From assembly GCA_012934845.2 (NCBI GenBank), contig WNNJ02000063.1, positions 119,175 through 183,174 on the forward strand: DNA of 64,000 nucleotides, written 5' to 3'. Positions 11,767-40,178 of this stretch are shown here, piece by piece (the first letter of the stretch is position 1; every line of letters begins with the position of its first letter). A program made the translations under genes and the position numbers. Source of the DNA: Pomphorhynchus laevis (lineage: Eukaryota > Acanthocephala > Palaeacanthocephala > Echinorhynchida > Pomphorhynchidae). The notes below the pieces were generated by a model, which was not told where the DNA came from, did no database searches, and was given only the letters and a program-made list of their open reading frames with translations.

Positions 11767-12309
11767 TTATAATTTTGGTAGTTTACTCGTCTCTAATTCT
11801 ACATTCCCGTGACAGATTATGCATGCATTTGTGATGAAAGATGAGGAAACACATGCTTTTATTGGAAAGATTCTTCTAGATTCCAAATCATCTTTTAAAT
11901 ACTTTAGTTCGTGCTTTGTTAGTTTGCTTTGGTCGTGTAGATAAGGTTGCATTCTATTATTTTTGATGTAATTGTCTAAATTATCCAAAACCGCAGTCAC
12001 GACTTCATGCGACTGTAGCATGGTGTTCGATGACAACATTCTGTTGTTTATAATGCGATTTAGTTGTATGACCATTGAACTTCTCCTTACTTCGTAATTT
12101 GCTATTTGAAATGCTTCTTCTGGCTGTTGTAATTCATTCTCGCTATGCAATGACACCTCAGATGTTGATAATTCTGAAATCGGCAACACATGATTTTGAT
12201 CGACTGTAAACGATTCCTCTTCTAATGAAATATCTGGAGATTGTGCTGGAAAGGAATAGCTATCAAGGATTGACTTTTTTCGTTTACGCTGAGTGGTACA
12301 GCAACCCAT
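11767..12309 (-). CDS. Hypothetical 180-aa protein with MGCC N terminus
   Basis: The open frame extends further upstream, but I place the start at the ATG giving MGCCTTQRKRKK. A 3' splice-site-like sequence (tttacag) lies about 35 nt upstream of it, and the longer N terminus reads like AT-rich noise. MGCC is a classic signal for N-myristoylation of Gly2 plus palmitoylation of Cys3/Cys4, and the basic RKRKK that follows would favour membrane binding. The middle is acidic and Ser-rich (residues ~15-60). Residues ~85-145 look helical (VVTAVLDNLDNYIKNNRMQP). The C terminus has a CIICHG motif. I do not recognise the family. An upstream exon is possible. Function unknown; peripheral membrane location is an inference. 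Confidence 0.6.
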   Translation of the reverse strand: MGCCTTQRKRKKSILDSYSFPAQSPDISLEEESFTVDQNHVLPISELSTSEVSLHSENELQQPEEAFQIANYEVRRSSMVIQLNRIINNRMLSSNTMLQSHEVVTAVLDNLDNYIKNNRMQPYLHDQSKLTKHELKYLKDDLESRRIFPIKACVSSSFITNACIICHGNVELETSKLPKL

Positions 12310-12419
12310 GTTTGCAGATGCTTCAATTTCATATTGCACTGTAAAATTTAAATATAGATTTTGATATTTTTCAAAGAAAAATTTATCAAATTTAATGTAA
12401 TATATTCCGTAAGCTTTAG

Positions 12420-12690
12420 AATTACTAAGCTTGTGGATTAAAATCATCTAAGAGAGATTAAGATATACCATTAATTAAGATATACCATAAACTTGTTGAT
12501 TAAAATGACCGAAGAGTTGACAGCAATTAAAATATACCATAAACTTGTAGATTAAAATGACTGAAGAGTTGACAGCAATTAAATATATACCATAAACTTG
12601 TAGATTAAAATGACTGAAGAATTGACAGAAATTAAAATATAACATAAATTTGTAGATTAAAATGATCGAAGAGTTGACAGCCGTAGTCGT
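12420..12690. repeat. Minisatellite, ~52-53 bp unit, about five copies
   Basis: The unit contains ACCATAAACTTGTAGATTAA and AATGACTGAAGAGTTGACAG. Starts of the ACTTGT word at 12491, 12543, 12596 and 12648 give periods of 52-53 bp; the copy nearest the MGCC gene is the most diverged. It lies just upstream of that gene's likely start. Confidence 0.8.
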
Positions 12691-12699
12691 GTTTACCAT

Positions 12700-14450
12700 T
12701 ACAAAAAAGTTTCAAATTTTTAATAACTCAAAATAGCGTTAGAGATTTTGTCCATTTTCATTTCATAAAAATTAATTTTATAACTTTTTCGATTACGAAA
12801 TCTCTATTGTATCAAATAGATTTTGAACATTTTTATATAACACTTTATATAATATTTGTCAGCCAGTTTGCATAATCAATTTACTTGTTGCCCTTAACTA
12901 AATACAAATTTAGTAAATCTTTTATACATATTTCATTTTCTAAATAATAATTCATTTGTTAATAAAAGAAACAATTGATTATTTATAAATATTTTAAATA
13001 TTGTGTATATTTTGTAGGCACTGCTGAAATGCCAAGCCTTATAAACGATATACACAAAACTATATGGTTTATAGAAATAAACGAATTGCTAATGGATACA
13101 GCTATTAAAATTTAATTTTAAAATTCCGAATAAAAACTTTAAATTGCTGACTTTAATAATTGTCCCCATAAAGTCATGAATTAGGCTTATATAAGAAAAA
13201 TTAACATTTCCGTTGAAACAATGAGTGTTAGATTCCATTTCTCATTGTTCAAATTCCAATGGAAAATCATTACGATATTGTAGTGATCATTCCGTGCTGT
13301 AAACTATAATCTGGTTAAACTATAATCTGCTAATGTTATAGTTTTATTATAGTTTTAAACTATTCTATATATTTTACATTTTTAGTTTTCGTATATGGTT
13401 TGCTTGTTTAGAACAAGCAAGTTTATCATCTTACTAATTTTTAATTGAAGATAGGAAATTTGTGAGCATTTATTGAACAAAATAACACAAATTATCGCTC
13501 TTTACATACAAGCTACAATTTTACAAAGCAATTATATATTCAAACGTGTTTGGCTTATATATTTTTGAATTATTGTTTTGATCCTTGAAGGATATTTATC
13601 CATTTCTATAATTATTAATGCAATAATTCTAAATTTTATTCTTGAAGAAATGATTCTCAAATTTCTTAAAAAATAAATTGCTTTTTCTTAAAATTTAATT
13701 GATTCTCGTACACACTAATCCCTGCCATTCGTTACTTTTAATGCGATTTCATCACAATTCTATAAACCCTATTCACCATATTCTTTTATCCCCTAATACC
13801 AATCAATGTTTACCCATCAGCAATGCTCTCTAAATATTAATTGTTCCAACCCAAGTAAGTATAATGATTTAGCTACTGATTTACTACTAAGACAGCCTTA
13901 TGCAAACAACTATTTCATTTATAATTAATTAATTGATCTAATTTTGTATTTAATGGCACCTACTGATTTGTGTTCCCGTATGCTTGTTTTTTAAAAAGGA
14001 TCGTTTTCGTCGGCAATAAATATTACTAACGGTCAAAGATAGAATTTCATGAATTAGTTGTTATGGAGATGAGAGTTGCCAACTTCGAATAATTCGACGA
14101 TTGCACTCAATACGATAGTTGAAAAATATCAATAATTAGTAGCTTTTGCTGTTAATATAAGGGATTTATAAAGGGAAATTAAACTGCCTAATGTATATTG
14201 ACTGAAAAATGAAAATATACAAAATATAATTAACTCTGGTGAAATCTACACAACAAATAAAGGTTTGTTTACCACTTTATTTCGAATGGAGCTTTATTTA
14301 TTGAATATTGACTCATTCGCCGTCACAGCATTGTTTCATATGTCCTTTTTCGTTTCGATCACCGGTTGCTGTGTATTTTGTCAGCAAACGAGTTACAAAG
14401 AGCATTTAACTTTTTAAAATTGTAATTGCATGTTTTTTATAATATAGTTA
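12700..14450. other. AT-rich intergenic DNA, no confident gene
   Basis: Nothing firmly recognised. A 43-codon open frame at 14287-14418 (+) starts MELYLLNIDSF and is hydrophobic in the middle. Without homology or splice context it is not called as a gene. Confidence 0.4.
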
Positions 14451-14453
14451 CTT

Positions 14454-14633
14454 ATTGTTCTGGGCGATTAAACATCGAGAGGAATAGAAAAAGAAAAATT
14501 ATTGTTCACAAATTTTCGAAGGTGTTATGTTTACAAACATAACACTTGGAAAGGACTATTGCAATAGTCGACAATTTGTGAACAGTAATTTTTCTTTTTC
14601 TATTCCTCTCAATGTTTAAACGCCCTGAACAAT
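14454..14633. mobile_element. Foldback MITE, copy 2
   Basis: Inverted terminal repeats start ATTGTTCTGGGCG and, inverted at the right end, ATTGTTCAGGGCG. They continue through AACATCGAGAGGAATAGAAA for about 60 nt. The centre pairs GTTATGTTT with AAACATAAC. Same family as 5480-5665 and better preserved. Non-autonomous. Confidence 0.75.
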
Positions 14634-15199
14634 TGAATAGCACATCGAACGTATCAATGGACAAAATATTTGATTAATATACATAACTATTGAACTATAG
14701 TTTCTTATGCTCATAATTCAACTGGTATTTTTAAATTAACGTAATTTATATTTTCTATGGAAAATAAAGATCTTATTTGATATCATTGATTGTCGTTTTT
14801 AAAATCACAGGGGTTAAAAGATAAATTGTGTTAAAAGACAGTCTAGTTACAAAATGATCTTGTAGTTAGCACATAAACTGTACGCTTTGAGATAATATCG
14901 ATTTTCAGACATAATACTTTCTTATTTGTAAATACTGTGAATATTTCGCTCTTTAAATGCTCCTTTAAGTAATATGTGGTAAATAATTGTCGCAATTAGA
15001 GTTTGTAAATCACAGTCTTATACCAAAATTATGGAATTTAGTGAAATGGATTAAATTACTGAATATATGCAAAGATTAAAGTTTTGATTTATCAATCGAA
15101 GTCTTAGAGTTTGATGAATTAATATCGTATTTTTATTATTATATTTTAATAAACAAATTATGATTAAGCTCTTAATAATTTATGGATGACGGGTTTTTA
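14634..15199. other. AT-rich intergenic DNA
   Basis: No gene, repeat pair or element end recognised. Confidence 0.4.
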
Positions 15200-15912
15200 A
15201 AAATATAATGAATTGACTGACCTTCATTAACTCAATATGTTTAAAGAACCCATTTTACTCTATATGAGTTTATGCTCTATACTAAGTGAATAAATCACAA
15301 ATAATAAAAATAGAATGCTAGCTATTTATTGCCGCTATTATTAAAATTTTTCATCAGAGAGCATGATGAAAAATGCATATTACACATGCATTCATACATG
15401 ATAAAAACATTCTAGTATAATTTGTGAAATTTAAAAGTAATTAATTAATAATTAATTATTAAATATAATATAAATAATTATAATTATTAAATATAATATA
15501 TTAAAGAAGTGAAAATTACAAAAATCAAGTTACAAGTCTCTTTCACTTTATATGACAAAATATAATGAATTGACTGACCTTCATTAACTCAATATGTTTA
15601 AAGAACCCATTTTACTCTATATGAGTTTATGCTCTATACTAAGTGAATAAATCACAAATAATAAAAATAGAATGCTAGCTATTTATTGCCGCTATTATTA
15701 AAATTTTTCATCAGAGAGCATGATGAAAAATGCATATTACACATGCATTCATACATGATAAAAACATTCTAGTATAATTTGTGAAATTTAAAAGTAATTA
15801 ATTAATAATTAATTATTAAATATAATATAAATAATTATAATTATTAAATATAATATATTAAAGAAGTGAAAATTACAAAAATCAAGTTACAAGTCTCTTT
15901 CACTTTATATGA
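15200..15912 (+). repeat. Perfect 356-bp tandem duplication
   Basis: 15200-15555 and 15557-15912 are the same sequence with no difference that I can find, offset by 357 bp. Each copy contains a small imperfect palindrome around ATGCATATTACACATGCAT. No ORF spans it. Such identity implies a very recent duplication or an assembly artefact. Confidence 0.9.
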
Positions 15913-16239
15913 ACAAAATACTTGAAGTAATTAAAGCATATTTTAAAAATTTTAAAAAGCAAATTTTTTATAGAAATTAATAAGTATGAAACATATTTCA
16001 GTATTAATTCTAAAATATATAAACACCAATAATTTGAATATTTTAAGATTTTAACATAACAAATTTAATTTAAAGATATTTGGCTTTTTGAAAATCATAT
16101 TATAATTATAATAATTTACATATTTATAAACTATAATTATAAATAATAACATATTTTCAATAACATCAGAAAATAGTAAAATATATAAATCAACACAATA
16201 ATATAAAGAATAAATTTTAACTCTTAACGGCAAATTTTT

Positions 16240-16440
16240 ATGGATAATAAATAATATACTTTGTATTAGAATAAAATACTAGATAATCAAATTTCATCAG
16301 AGGAAATACGTCATTAGCACGTGTTTTGCCACGACATTTACATGTATTTTGCCACATTGTAATTTTGGGTTAAGGAATAGCGTTTGAAACCTGAAAATAT
16401 AGCAGTTCATTCTAATGACTTCTAATCTTTATACTATTGA
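16240..16440 (+). repeat. Repeat family E, diverged 5' part
   Basis: It starts like the 25090 copy (ATACTTTGTATTAGAATAA). It contains a decayed version of the core (GAAACCTGAAAATATAGCAG, TTCTAATGACTTCTAAT), parallel to 20541-20640. Confidence 0.6.
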
Positions 16441-17117
16441 TCTAGTAATAGTCTTGTAAAATTCTTTTAAATACTAGTATATTTATCTTAAAAGGAATTA
16501 TATTCATCGATTTATCAGTCGGTTTGAGGAACAGTTGCAAAAGCTTGATAACATGTCTGCTCTTACTTCAATGATTATTTTGCTATTCATCAATCGGATT
16601 GTTAAGCAAAGTAAATATTATTTCTAAAATGAATAACCTATTAAAAGTTTCCTTGATTTGGTTTTTACGAATAAGCCTTTATCTTTGCGGTATTTCTTCT
16701 CAGTAAATTCTCAGGTAAATTCTTCTCAGTCAATTCGTAAGTGATTTCTTTATTAATAAATTTAATCTAAGAATGTTTTGTATTATTGAACAAAATAACA
16801 ATAACGTTTAATTGGCAAGTTAAATTATGCAATTATTTTTATTTAAATGCATAAAACAGTTATTTTTCCTTGTATATTTTTGATATTTTTCTTTGTATTT
16901 GTTTTTTCCTAAAGCATAAGGTCTTTATGTGCTTCTAAGTAACTCACTGCGCTACTATTCACTTTATAGTAAAAATCGATGACTTATCATGTTGTAGAAA
17001 AAATTTCTCCAATTGCGAATTTTGTTTTTTCTCGTGAATAGTAGCTTTTGTGTCGACATAACATAAAACAACTATATTGAATAAATTAGCTTTTAAATTA
17101 AAAACGCATTAATAAAC
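16441..17117. other. Upstream region of the MAPKAPK2-like gene
   Basis: AT-rich, with no recognised core promoter element or repeat. It presumably contains the promoter and 5' UTR of the kinase gene. Confidence 0.35.
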
Positions 17118-33824
<16,707 letters not shown>

Positions 33825-34325
33825 AACATCGACAACTAACTTAATGTTCTTATTTGTAAATCTAAATTGGCTTTTACGATGCATTTTATAGTGGAAGGAG
33901 TAAGAAAAATCTAACAAATCTAGAATCTTATGGTGTAATAATTTATGATAACAATAAATAATTTTCTTTTTCAAATAATAATAATTACATAGTTATATTG
34001 TTTGATGATAAATAGTTACATTGTTTATACAATACCAATTGCTGATATTCGAATTTAAATAGTCAACTATGATCCACATACAAATATAATTGAGATCTTT
34101 TGACTTGATTACTTATTCTTAGCCTTATTTCTCGTACTGTGCTGCACACTAATTACAAGGGAAGCACTTACTCTAGTCCGTAATTCAGTGATACAAGTTT
34201 TTGGAAACACTTACAGCTTTCAGTTGTACCGTATTGCAAGAGCATCATGGAACTCAAGCAATCTTGAGTTCAAGCAATCCCGAATACACAAGCAATCCCG
34301 AATACACACAACGGGAAGAGAAAAA

Positions 34326-35611
34326 ATGTGCACAAGTGAAAACGTTTATTGCGTGTCGGAGCATCAAAGCTCCTATGAAAATGTGCCTGTAATCAACGAT
34401 TCCGCTGGAATTACACATGCTAAAGGTAAAGTACCTTCTCCTACATCTTTCCCTTCGGACTTGCAGGTTAGTCAATTTAATAAGAACTATGTTACTGACT
34501 CGGGGGAGCTCCCCCCGATACCGAAACTAAAAAATTTAGCAATCATTAATTCAGTTATGCCAATTGAAAAGCATAAGCTTTTCAATGTTTTTTACGTAGC
34601 TTCGTCCAGAACTACTCTGGAAGAGTAGTATTCAATTCGGTCCGATCATTCGTTAATCAACTAAAAGTCTCATTTTCGTCACATGAACTAATGGATGCTT
34701 ATGAATCATTTTTCAATAATAATCTGTCCCATCTGGGATCTCTAACGCTAAAGCCCCTACAGGCAACTGTTAAGATTTCTAATTACCCTCCTTATTTGGA
34801 GGAGGAAGATCTGGTTCTCTTACGGGACACGTTCAAGTTGAGTTCTGTCCGCGGATTGAAATCTAAAACAGGGGAATCCTTACCTGTTGCGTTCTGCGGT
34901 ACGGACTTAAACAACGCTGATATTTTGTCACGGAATGCAGTCAACCCCATTATGGGGTATAATCTCAGATTCAATTTGGTTGATCAAGATTGCTTCACAT
35001 TTCCTCATTGTAACTCCTGCCACTGCTGGGGGCACTGGGCCTCCTCCTGTACGCAGGAGAAATCGTGCGGAGTATGCGACAAATCTTCCTGTATCTCTTT
35101 GTCAAAGAGGGAGAGGTGCGTAGCTCCCCCAGTCTGTACTAATTGTGGTGAAGACCACCCCGCGTGGTCACGTCGTTGTCGTATTTTCGGAGAATATAAA
35201 ATAAAATATGCACTCTCGGCTCCCCCAACTGGAAGAAGTTTTGCTGCTGTTGCCGCGCAGCCATCGGAAAGAATGTCCAACATGGATATTTTGCACTTGC
35301 TGGACAACAACAGGAAGAAAACATTCTCTTAAATTCAGCAGTGGCTAGCATCCCTCCTTGGGTCGTTCCTAAGTTCTCCCTCAGTTCCGTTGCAATCGGA
35401 GAAAGATTGTCCGAAATCAAAGAAAAGGGGTGGATCAGCAAGATCGGTTACACCCCTCAAGGTTGGTAAACTGATAAAAGAGAAAGGCGCCTCAAAGGGA
35501 AATGAAGATACTGCCCTGGGGGTTACGATTCTGGATGGGGCTAGTGGCGGGAGGGGCGACCTTCCCGCACCTAGCTCTGTCTGGGCTGACTTCCCCGTCC
35601 AACTCGTCTAA
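34326..35611 (+). CDS. LINE ORF1, nucleic-acid-binding protein with zinc knuckles, disrupted
   Basis: The first part (from Met at 34326, MCTSENVYCVSEHQ) is open to 34628. The reading then moves to another frame near 34605 (YSGRVVFNSVRSFVNQ) and runs to a TAA at 35330-35332. After that stop the same frame stays open to 35611. The Cys/His-rich segment at about 35000-35190 gives CNSCHCWGHWASSC, CGVCDKSSC and CTNCGEDHPAWSRRC, the array of CCHC-type knuckles typical of jockey/I ORF1 proteins. One frameshift and one in-frame stop make this copy defective. ORF1 proteins bind the element RNA and act as chaperones. Confidence 0.75.
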
Positions 35612-35615
35612 CACA

Positions 35616-38066
35616 ATGGTGAGTAAGCCTGAGCCTTTTTCACTGAATATTCTTCAGTGGAATTCGGGAGGTGCTTCCGCCCTTAGACTTTTATCTGGTA
35701 GAGATGCAGATGTTATAGTCTTTCAGGAGACGCGGTCTATCCGTATCCCCCAGGACATTACTCGATTTATCCCTCAGCATATATACACCCACTTCACTCC
35801 GTATATAACGCCTCCTCACTCCTCTTCATCTCAAGGTCTTTTAACCTTAGTTAAATGCTCCTTAAGATCTTCCCTCCTTCTTAACTATTCTTGTCCTGCC
35901 CTATCTTGTCTAGCTATATCACTTCGTAAGAACGGTAAATGTATCAGCATAGCCAATATTTATATACGGCCAGGAGAAATTCACAAGAACCGTGACCTCC
36001 TGGATCGTTTATTGGGTAGCGGCTATGACATGTTACTTGGTGATTTCAACGACAGAACTGGTCGTTGGATTAATGCAGCAAACCGCAGAGCCAGGAACGA
36101 ATATCTTATTCACAAACCACAATCCCCCACCTTTCATTACTCAACAACTAATTCACTCCTCGACATATTACTGCTTCATAAGAAGTGGTTGTTAAAACCC
36201 TTCTGTACTGAGCAGTCGCGCCAACAACAGACCACCTCTCATGACCTAATTCGTTGGCAGTTAGATGAAGATACGTTGCTGAGGAGAAGGTTCCACTTTG
36301 ATCCCGTCAGGGTGGCCTTCTTTCAGGCAGCTATCCAACTATTCCCCCGAATTGGGAATGAGAGTTTGACCAAATTTAATACTTACCTCTCTTCGCAAGC
36401 TACCGCGATACTATCGACTACCTATAAAGGTCGCATATACAATCCCACTCCAACAAAACTCAAGGTCCTAGCTAAAATGCTACATCTTCCTACTCTCTCT
36501 GTTTCCGCCAGACAAGCCCTCTCGAATGAATACTGGAGCACTATATATAGGTTCCAGTTGAGTAAGGATAAGGCAAGCATTTCTCGCCTTGGCCCTTCTC
36601 AGTCTTCCTTCTGGAAGATACTCAAGAAGGAGAAGTTTGTCTGTTGGAAGGATAGAGCATTAGGTTGGATTGGTAGAATAGGCCTTGATAAAGTTTTGGA
36701 GGAGGCACTATCCCTTCACAATTATGGAGCCACTCATTCACCCCAACCAATCCCGCCTTGGTGTGACTTCAGGAGTAGGGACTTATCTGTTACAGATATC
36801 CTTAACTCATGGGGGCCACTCCCGGGCACCTCCAGAACCCATGCGCCACTCTCCACTCTTGTCTGTCAGCTTTTGACAGACAGTCAAAGAAAGGAAGTCG
36901 CCATAACAATGCTATTAGCCTCCCCTTCCGACATTGCTAACATAAATATTAGCCGTCGAGTATTTTTACCTAAAAAGAAGTCAATTACATGTCCCAAAGA
37001 TCTGCGGCCTATTTCAATTCAAAACTCCCTCATCTCCATTTACGAAAAAGCGCTTGCGCGTAAAATCCGCGACCATCTAAATAGGCGAAATTTAATCCCA
37101 CCAGGTTTTCATGGGTACGTAAAAGATCGCTCGGTCCATTCAGCAATAGGTGAAGTGCAACAGTTTTGTCAGGATAACAGTCATCAGCTTGCTGTGGGTG
37201 TCTTTCTTGGATTATCTGTTGCATTTGACCGCATTTCCATTCCTTTTGTTATCACTTCTCTCAGGTCCCTCGGGTTGCCTGCGAGAATTGTTAACAGGGT
37301 GGAAATATTGCTGTACTCCAAGCGATTCTTCTATGAAGACGACCCTGATGCACGTCAGTTCTATCCTATTACGGGTGTGCCTCAAGGCTCCCCACTTTCT
37401 CCAATCTTGTATCTTGCTGCCTCCATTGAACTATACAAAAAATTCAAACGCGATCAACATATTGTGGTATATGCTGATGATACCACAGCCCTGTTCTCTG
37501 GACGCAGGTGCAAAGATGTAGTCTCTGACATTAGCCATTTCTTTACAAGATTAAAAGAGCAGCTGCCCATTTCCAATCTTGTTTAAAACTCCTCCAAATC
37601 GCAGGTGGTTGTCTTTAATGGCGCCCCTGTGACAAAGAAAAAACTCAAGAGATTAGCACTCTCAGCTCTATCTTCCATCCTGACTAATCAACCACTCCCT
37701 ACCTTCACAAATCGAGTAAAATACCTGGGATTCACCATTACGGTGAGCTGGTCAGCGAAAGCTGACCTGGATAGACTAAAACGTATCCTGAAGAGAGCTA
37801 GATGGGCCCTGAAACGGGCCCAACATCTGTCATTGAAAGAGAAATCCCAAGTGCGCCTCTGGGGTACTTGGGCTATCTCGGGATTAGTTTTCTTTTCAAG
37901 AGAACGTCCCCCAGAACAAAGACTAAGGTTTCTCAAGCTCCTCGTCTCGCGTTTACCCAGCATAGTCCGCACCGACTGGACTCTTCGGGGGGTGAAAGAC
38001 CCCGGGTGGTTCAGTCGCAAGGCGGCGTGTTGGATTGGTTGGGGGCTCAGATCCCCATGGATTTGA
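35616..38066 (+). CDS. LINE ORF2, endonuclease-reverse transcriptase, one in-frame stop
   Basis: The likely start is the ATG at 35616 (MVSKPEPFSLNILQWNSGG), because it follows the ORF1 stop at 35609-35611 and precedes the endonuclease; the open frame extends back to 35502. The endonuclease shows LQWNSGG, VIVFQETR, LLGDFNDRTGRW and a C-terminal SHD. RT motifs: PKKKSITCPKDLRPISI, GFHGYVKDRS, VAFDRI (motif A), GVPQGSPLSP (motif B), VVYADDTTALF (motif C). A TAA at 37584-37586 interrupts the frame soon after the YADD box. The same frame then continues (VVVFNGAPVTKKKLKRL) to 38064-38066. It is therefore nearly intact. Confidence 0.85.
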
Positions 38067-38339
38067 GGCTATAATTCTGAAGAAAACGGGCTTGCATTTG
38101 AAGAGTGTCAATTACCTATGAAGAAGATTTTGACTGTAACTGTATCATTGTATTTATTCTATTTATTTATCCTGCATGTTATTTATTATTAATTAAATCT
38201 ATTATTATCTGTATGTGAATGTATCAGCGGTTGTAGCAACGATCAATTTCAACATCCGCAAGTGGCCCAATACCACTAGACGTAGAAAATATCAGAGGAA
38301 AGGGCATATTTTTTCTATCTCGGTGATGCGTCCTTTATA

Positions 38340-39565
38340 CTTCGCATTCTTGCGCTACATGCGATAATTATTCACTTGGTATTTGATAGAATAAGATTGT
38401 ACCTATGAACATCCAAAAATTGTAGCACAATAGTTCTTGCTAACATTCCTCTAGATGCAATATCTGATCGCGCTTGATCATCTGTAGTCGTTGTCGATTT
38501 TTCAAATTGATAGTTTACATATAAAGACTTCAGACATGGCTCAATTGTCATAACATACATCTGCAAGCTCCTTCGCCATTGAATTGGGCCTAATGTTTGT
38601 CATCGCACCAGTACGACACGAAAACGCGTGAGAGGTCGTAAATCTGGAGCACATGCACATTTTTCGGTTTCTCGCGCTTTTAAATTATACCGGCACAAAT
38701 CGCATCTTGAAACTCGCGAGTATTTAGTCTAGTGTATCTCACTTAAGTTGGTTTAAGACAAAGCTATGCATATGCACATTTGCCACTCGCAATATTCACA
38801 AAATAATCTTTCCTATTTGTTTCCTTAAAATTAGATTCACTTTTTTTGTGCTGCAGTATTTCTTTTTTTCAGCTGTAATCAACTGTATTTCAGTTGCGAT
38901 TTGATTTTGAGAATTGATAAGCTTTGTCCCAATTTCTTGTAAAAGTGGCCCACATATTATCTGTGACCAATCATACTCCTGATCCACATATTACATCGGG
39001 TTACATCGGGCATGGAATTGGACATGCGCGCAGTAAGTAAATTCATTTAAGCTGAAGTGCGCAGCGATAGACCAAAGTGAGCTATATAAGTGTCTATTTC
39101 AGCTATTTTTGAAAGGTTTGCCATGATTTTTGCCTACAATCTTAGTGTTAACAATTCTTTCAATAAACTGATAAGTGCTGCATTGCAATCCAAGTGCTAT
39201 AATTCTTTTGGAAAAGATGTCGAATTTAGTAGTATCGAATACGGTTTGAGCAGTTGAGACGTCCTTCTGATGAACTAATAATTTAGATCAATCTTCATTT
39301 ATGTGAAAACCATAATTTACTCCAATGTGTGCAAGTCTTTCCCAAACTTTGTGAAGTTGATCAATAGGGCCTACACAGCAGGTGTCATTGGCATACCAAC
39401 GATGTATCACATCTTTTGAATATTTTTGAAGGTATTGAATTAATGGGATGGACGCTACTGCAAATGCTGCCATTGCGAGCGAATCCCCTCGTGTAAAGCC
39501 TTCTCTCGATTTGAAAGTCTCGTCCTCTATGACAGATTTTGAATTATGACCATAACGTTTTTAAT
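38340..39565 (-). mobile_element. Reverse-transcriptase element fossil, 'GDxLAM' RT family
   Basis: On the minus strand the RT core reads EGFTRGDSLAMAAFAVASIP and WYANDTCCVGPIDQLHKVWE. This corresponds to the TQGDPLAM..ADDA motifs of an RT family that is multicopy in cnidarians and other invertebrates. Downstream, LNTREFQDAI and TTTTDDQARSDIASRGML are its C-terminal conserved region. The copy is old, broken in several places and truncated. A piece from still further C-terminal in the same family occurs at 62246-62569. I do not know the formal clade name. Confidence 0.65.
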
Positions 39566-40178
39566 TAAAACCATAATCGTGATTTATGATAATAATACTT
39601 TCATTATACTTTCTGATGTACAACATTTCCACTTTAATATGATCGTCAATTACTTGATAGTGAAAAAGGCATTAAATTTTACTGCTTAAAGATGCTGAAT
39701 CAAGCGATAAACAATGACATATAGTTTTGCTAGCGTATATTTTGTTTACATTTGTGAATTTTATTACAAATATCAGTGTAATATTCATAATAATTCAAGT
39801 TCGTGATCAAATGATTATTTATCAAAATTTAAAGAAGTTTATACCAAATCTGTTCACAATATTTCAAAAGCTACTGCTAAATCTGATTTAATTCCTTTTG
39901 TTATTTAATTCCTTTTGTTATTCAATTCATAACAATTGATTTTTATTTTAAATTTCAATTTTAAATTTACTAGATATATATAAATTGTATAAAATTTAAA
40001 ATAATTATTCATTATTTAATTATTTATTTTTAATTTATATATGTTATAAAATACGTAAACTCAGCTGATCTGATTGATAAATCTTCTTAAAAACGCGGTA
40101 TAAAATCGAAAATTTTTATTCTACACTTATCATATGATGGTATTCACAGTAAAATTTGTACAAAAATAAAGCAAATAT
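39566..40178. other. AT-rich DNA with a family E-type tail
   Basis: 39900-40080 matches the 3' AT-rich tail of family E (TTTTAAATTTCAATTTT, ending AATACGTAAACTCAGC). 39740-39805 also resembles 33440-33505 (TTTGTTTACATTTGTGAAT and ATTCATAATAATTCAAGTTC), a second short dispersed repeat. No gene. Confidence 0.5.

Larger units (their letters stand above)
34188..38066 (+). mobile_element. APE-type non-LTR retrotransposon (LINE, jockey/I-like group)
   Basis: ORF1 with CCHC knuckles is followed by ORF2 with an AP-type endonuclease and RT. ORF2 begins 4 nt after ORF1's final stop. The element is much richer in G+C than anything around it and has few disabling changes, so it is young. No poly(A) tail, target duplication or 3' UTR boundary could be fixed; the 5' end is somewhere near 34150 and the 3' end between 38070 and 38250. 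No RNase H domain is seen. Confidence 0.85.

Noticed and set aside
12475-12699. 74-codon minus-strand frame upstream of the MGCC gene
   Set aside because: It is the translation of the 52-bp minisatellite.
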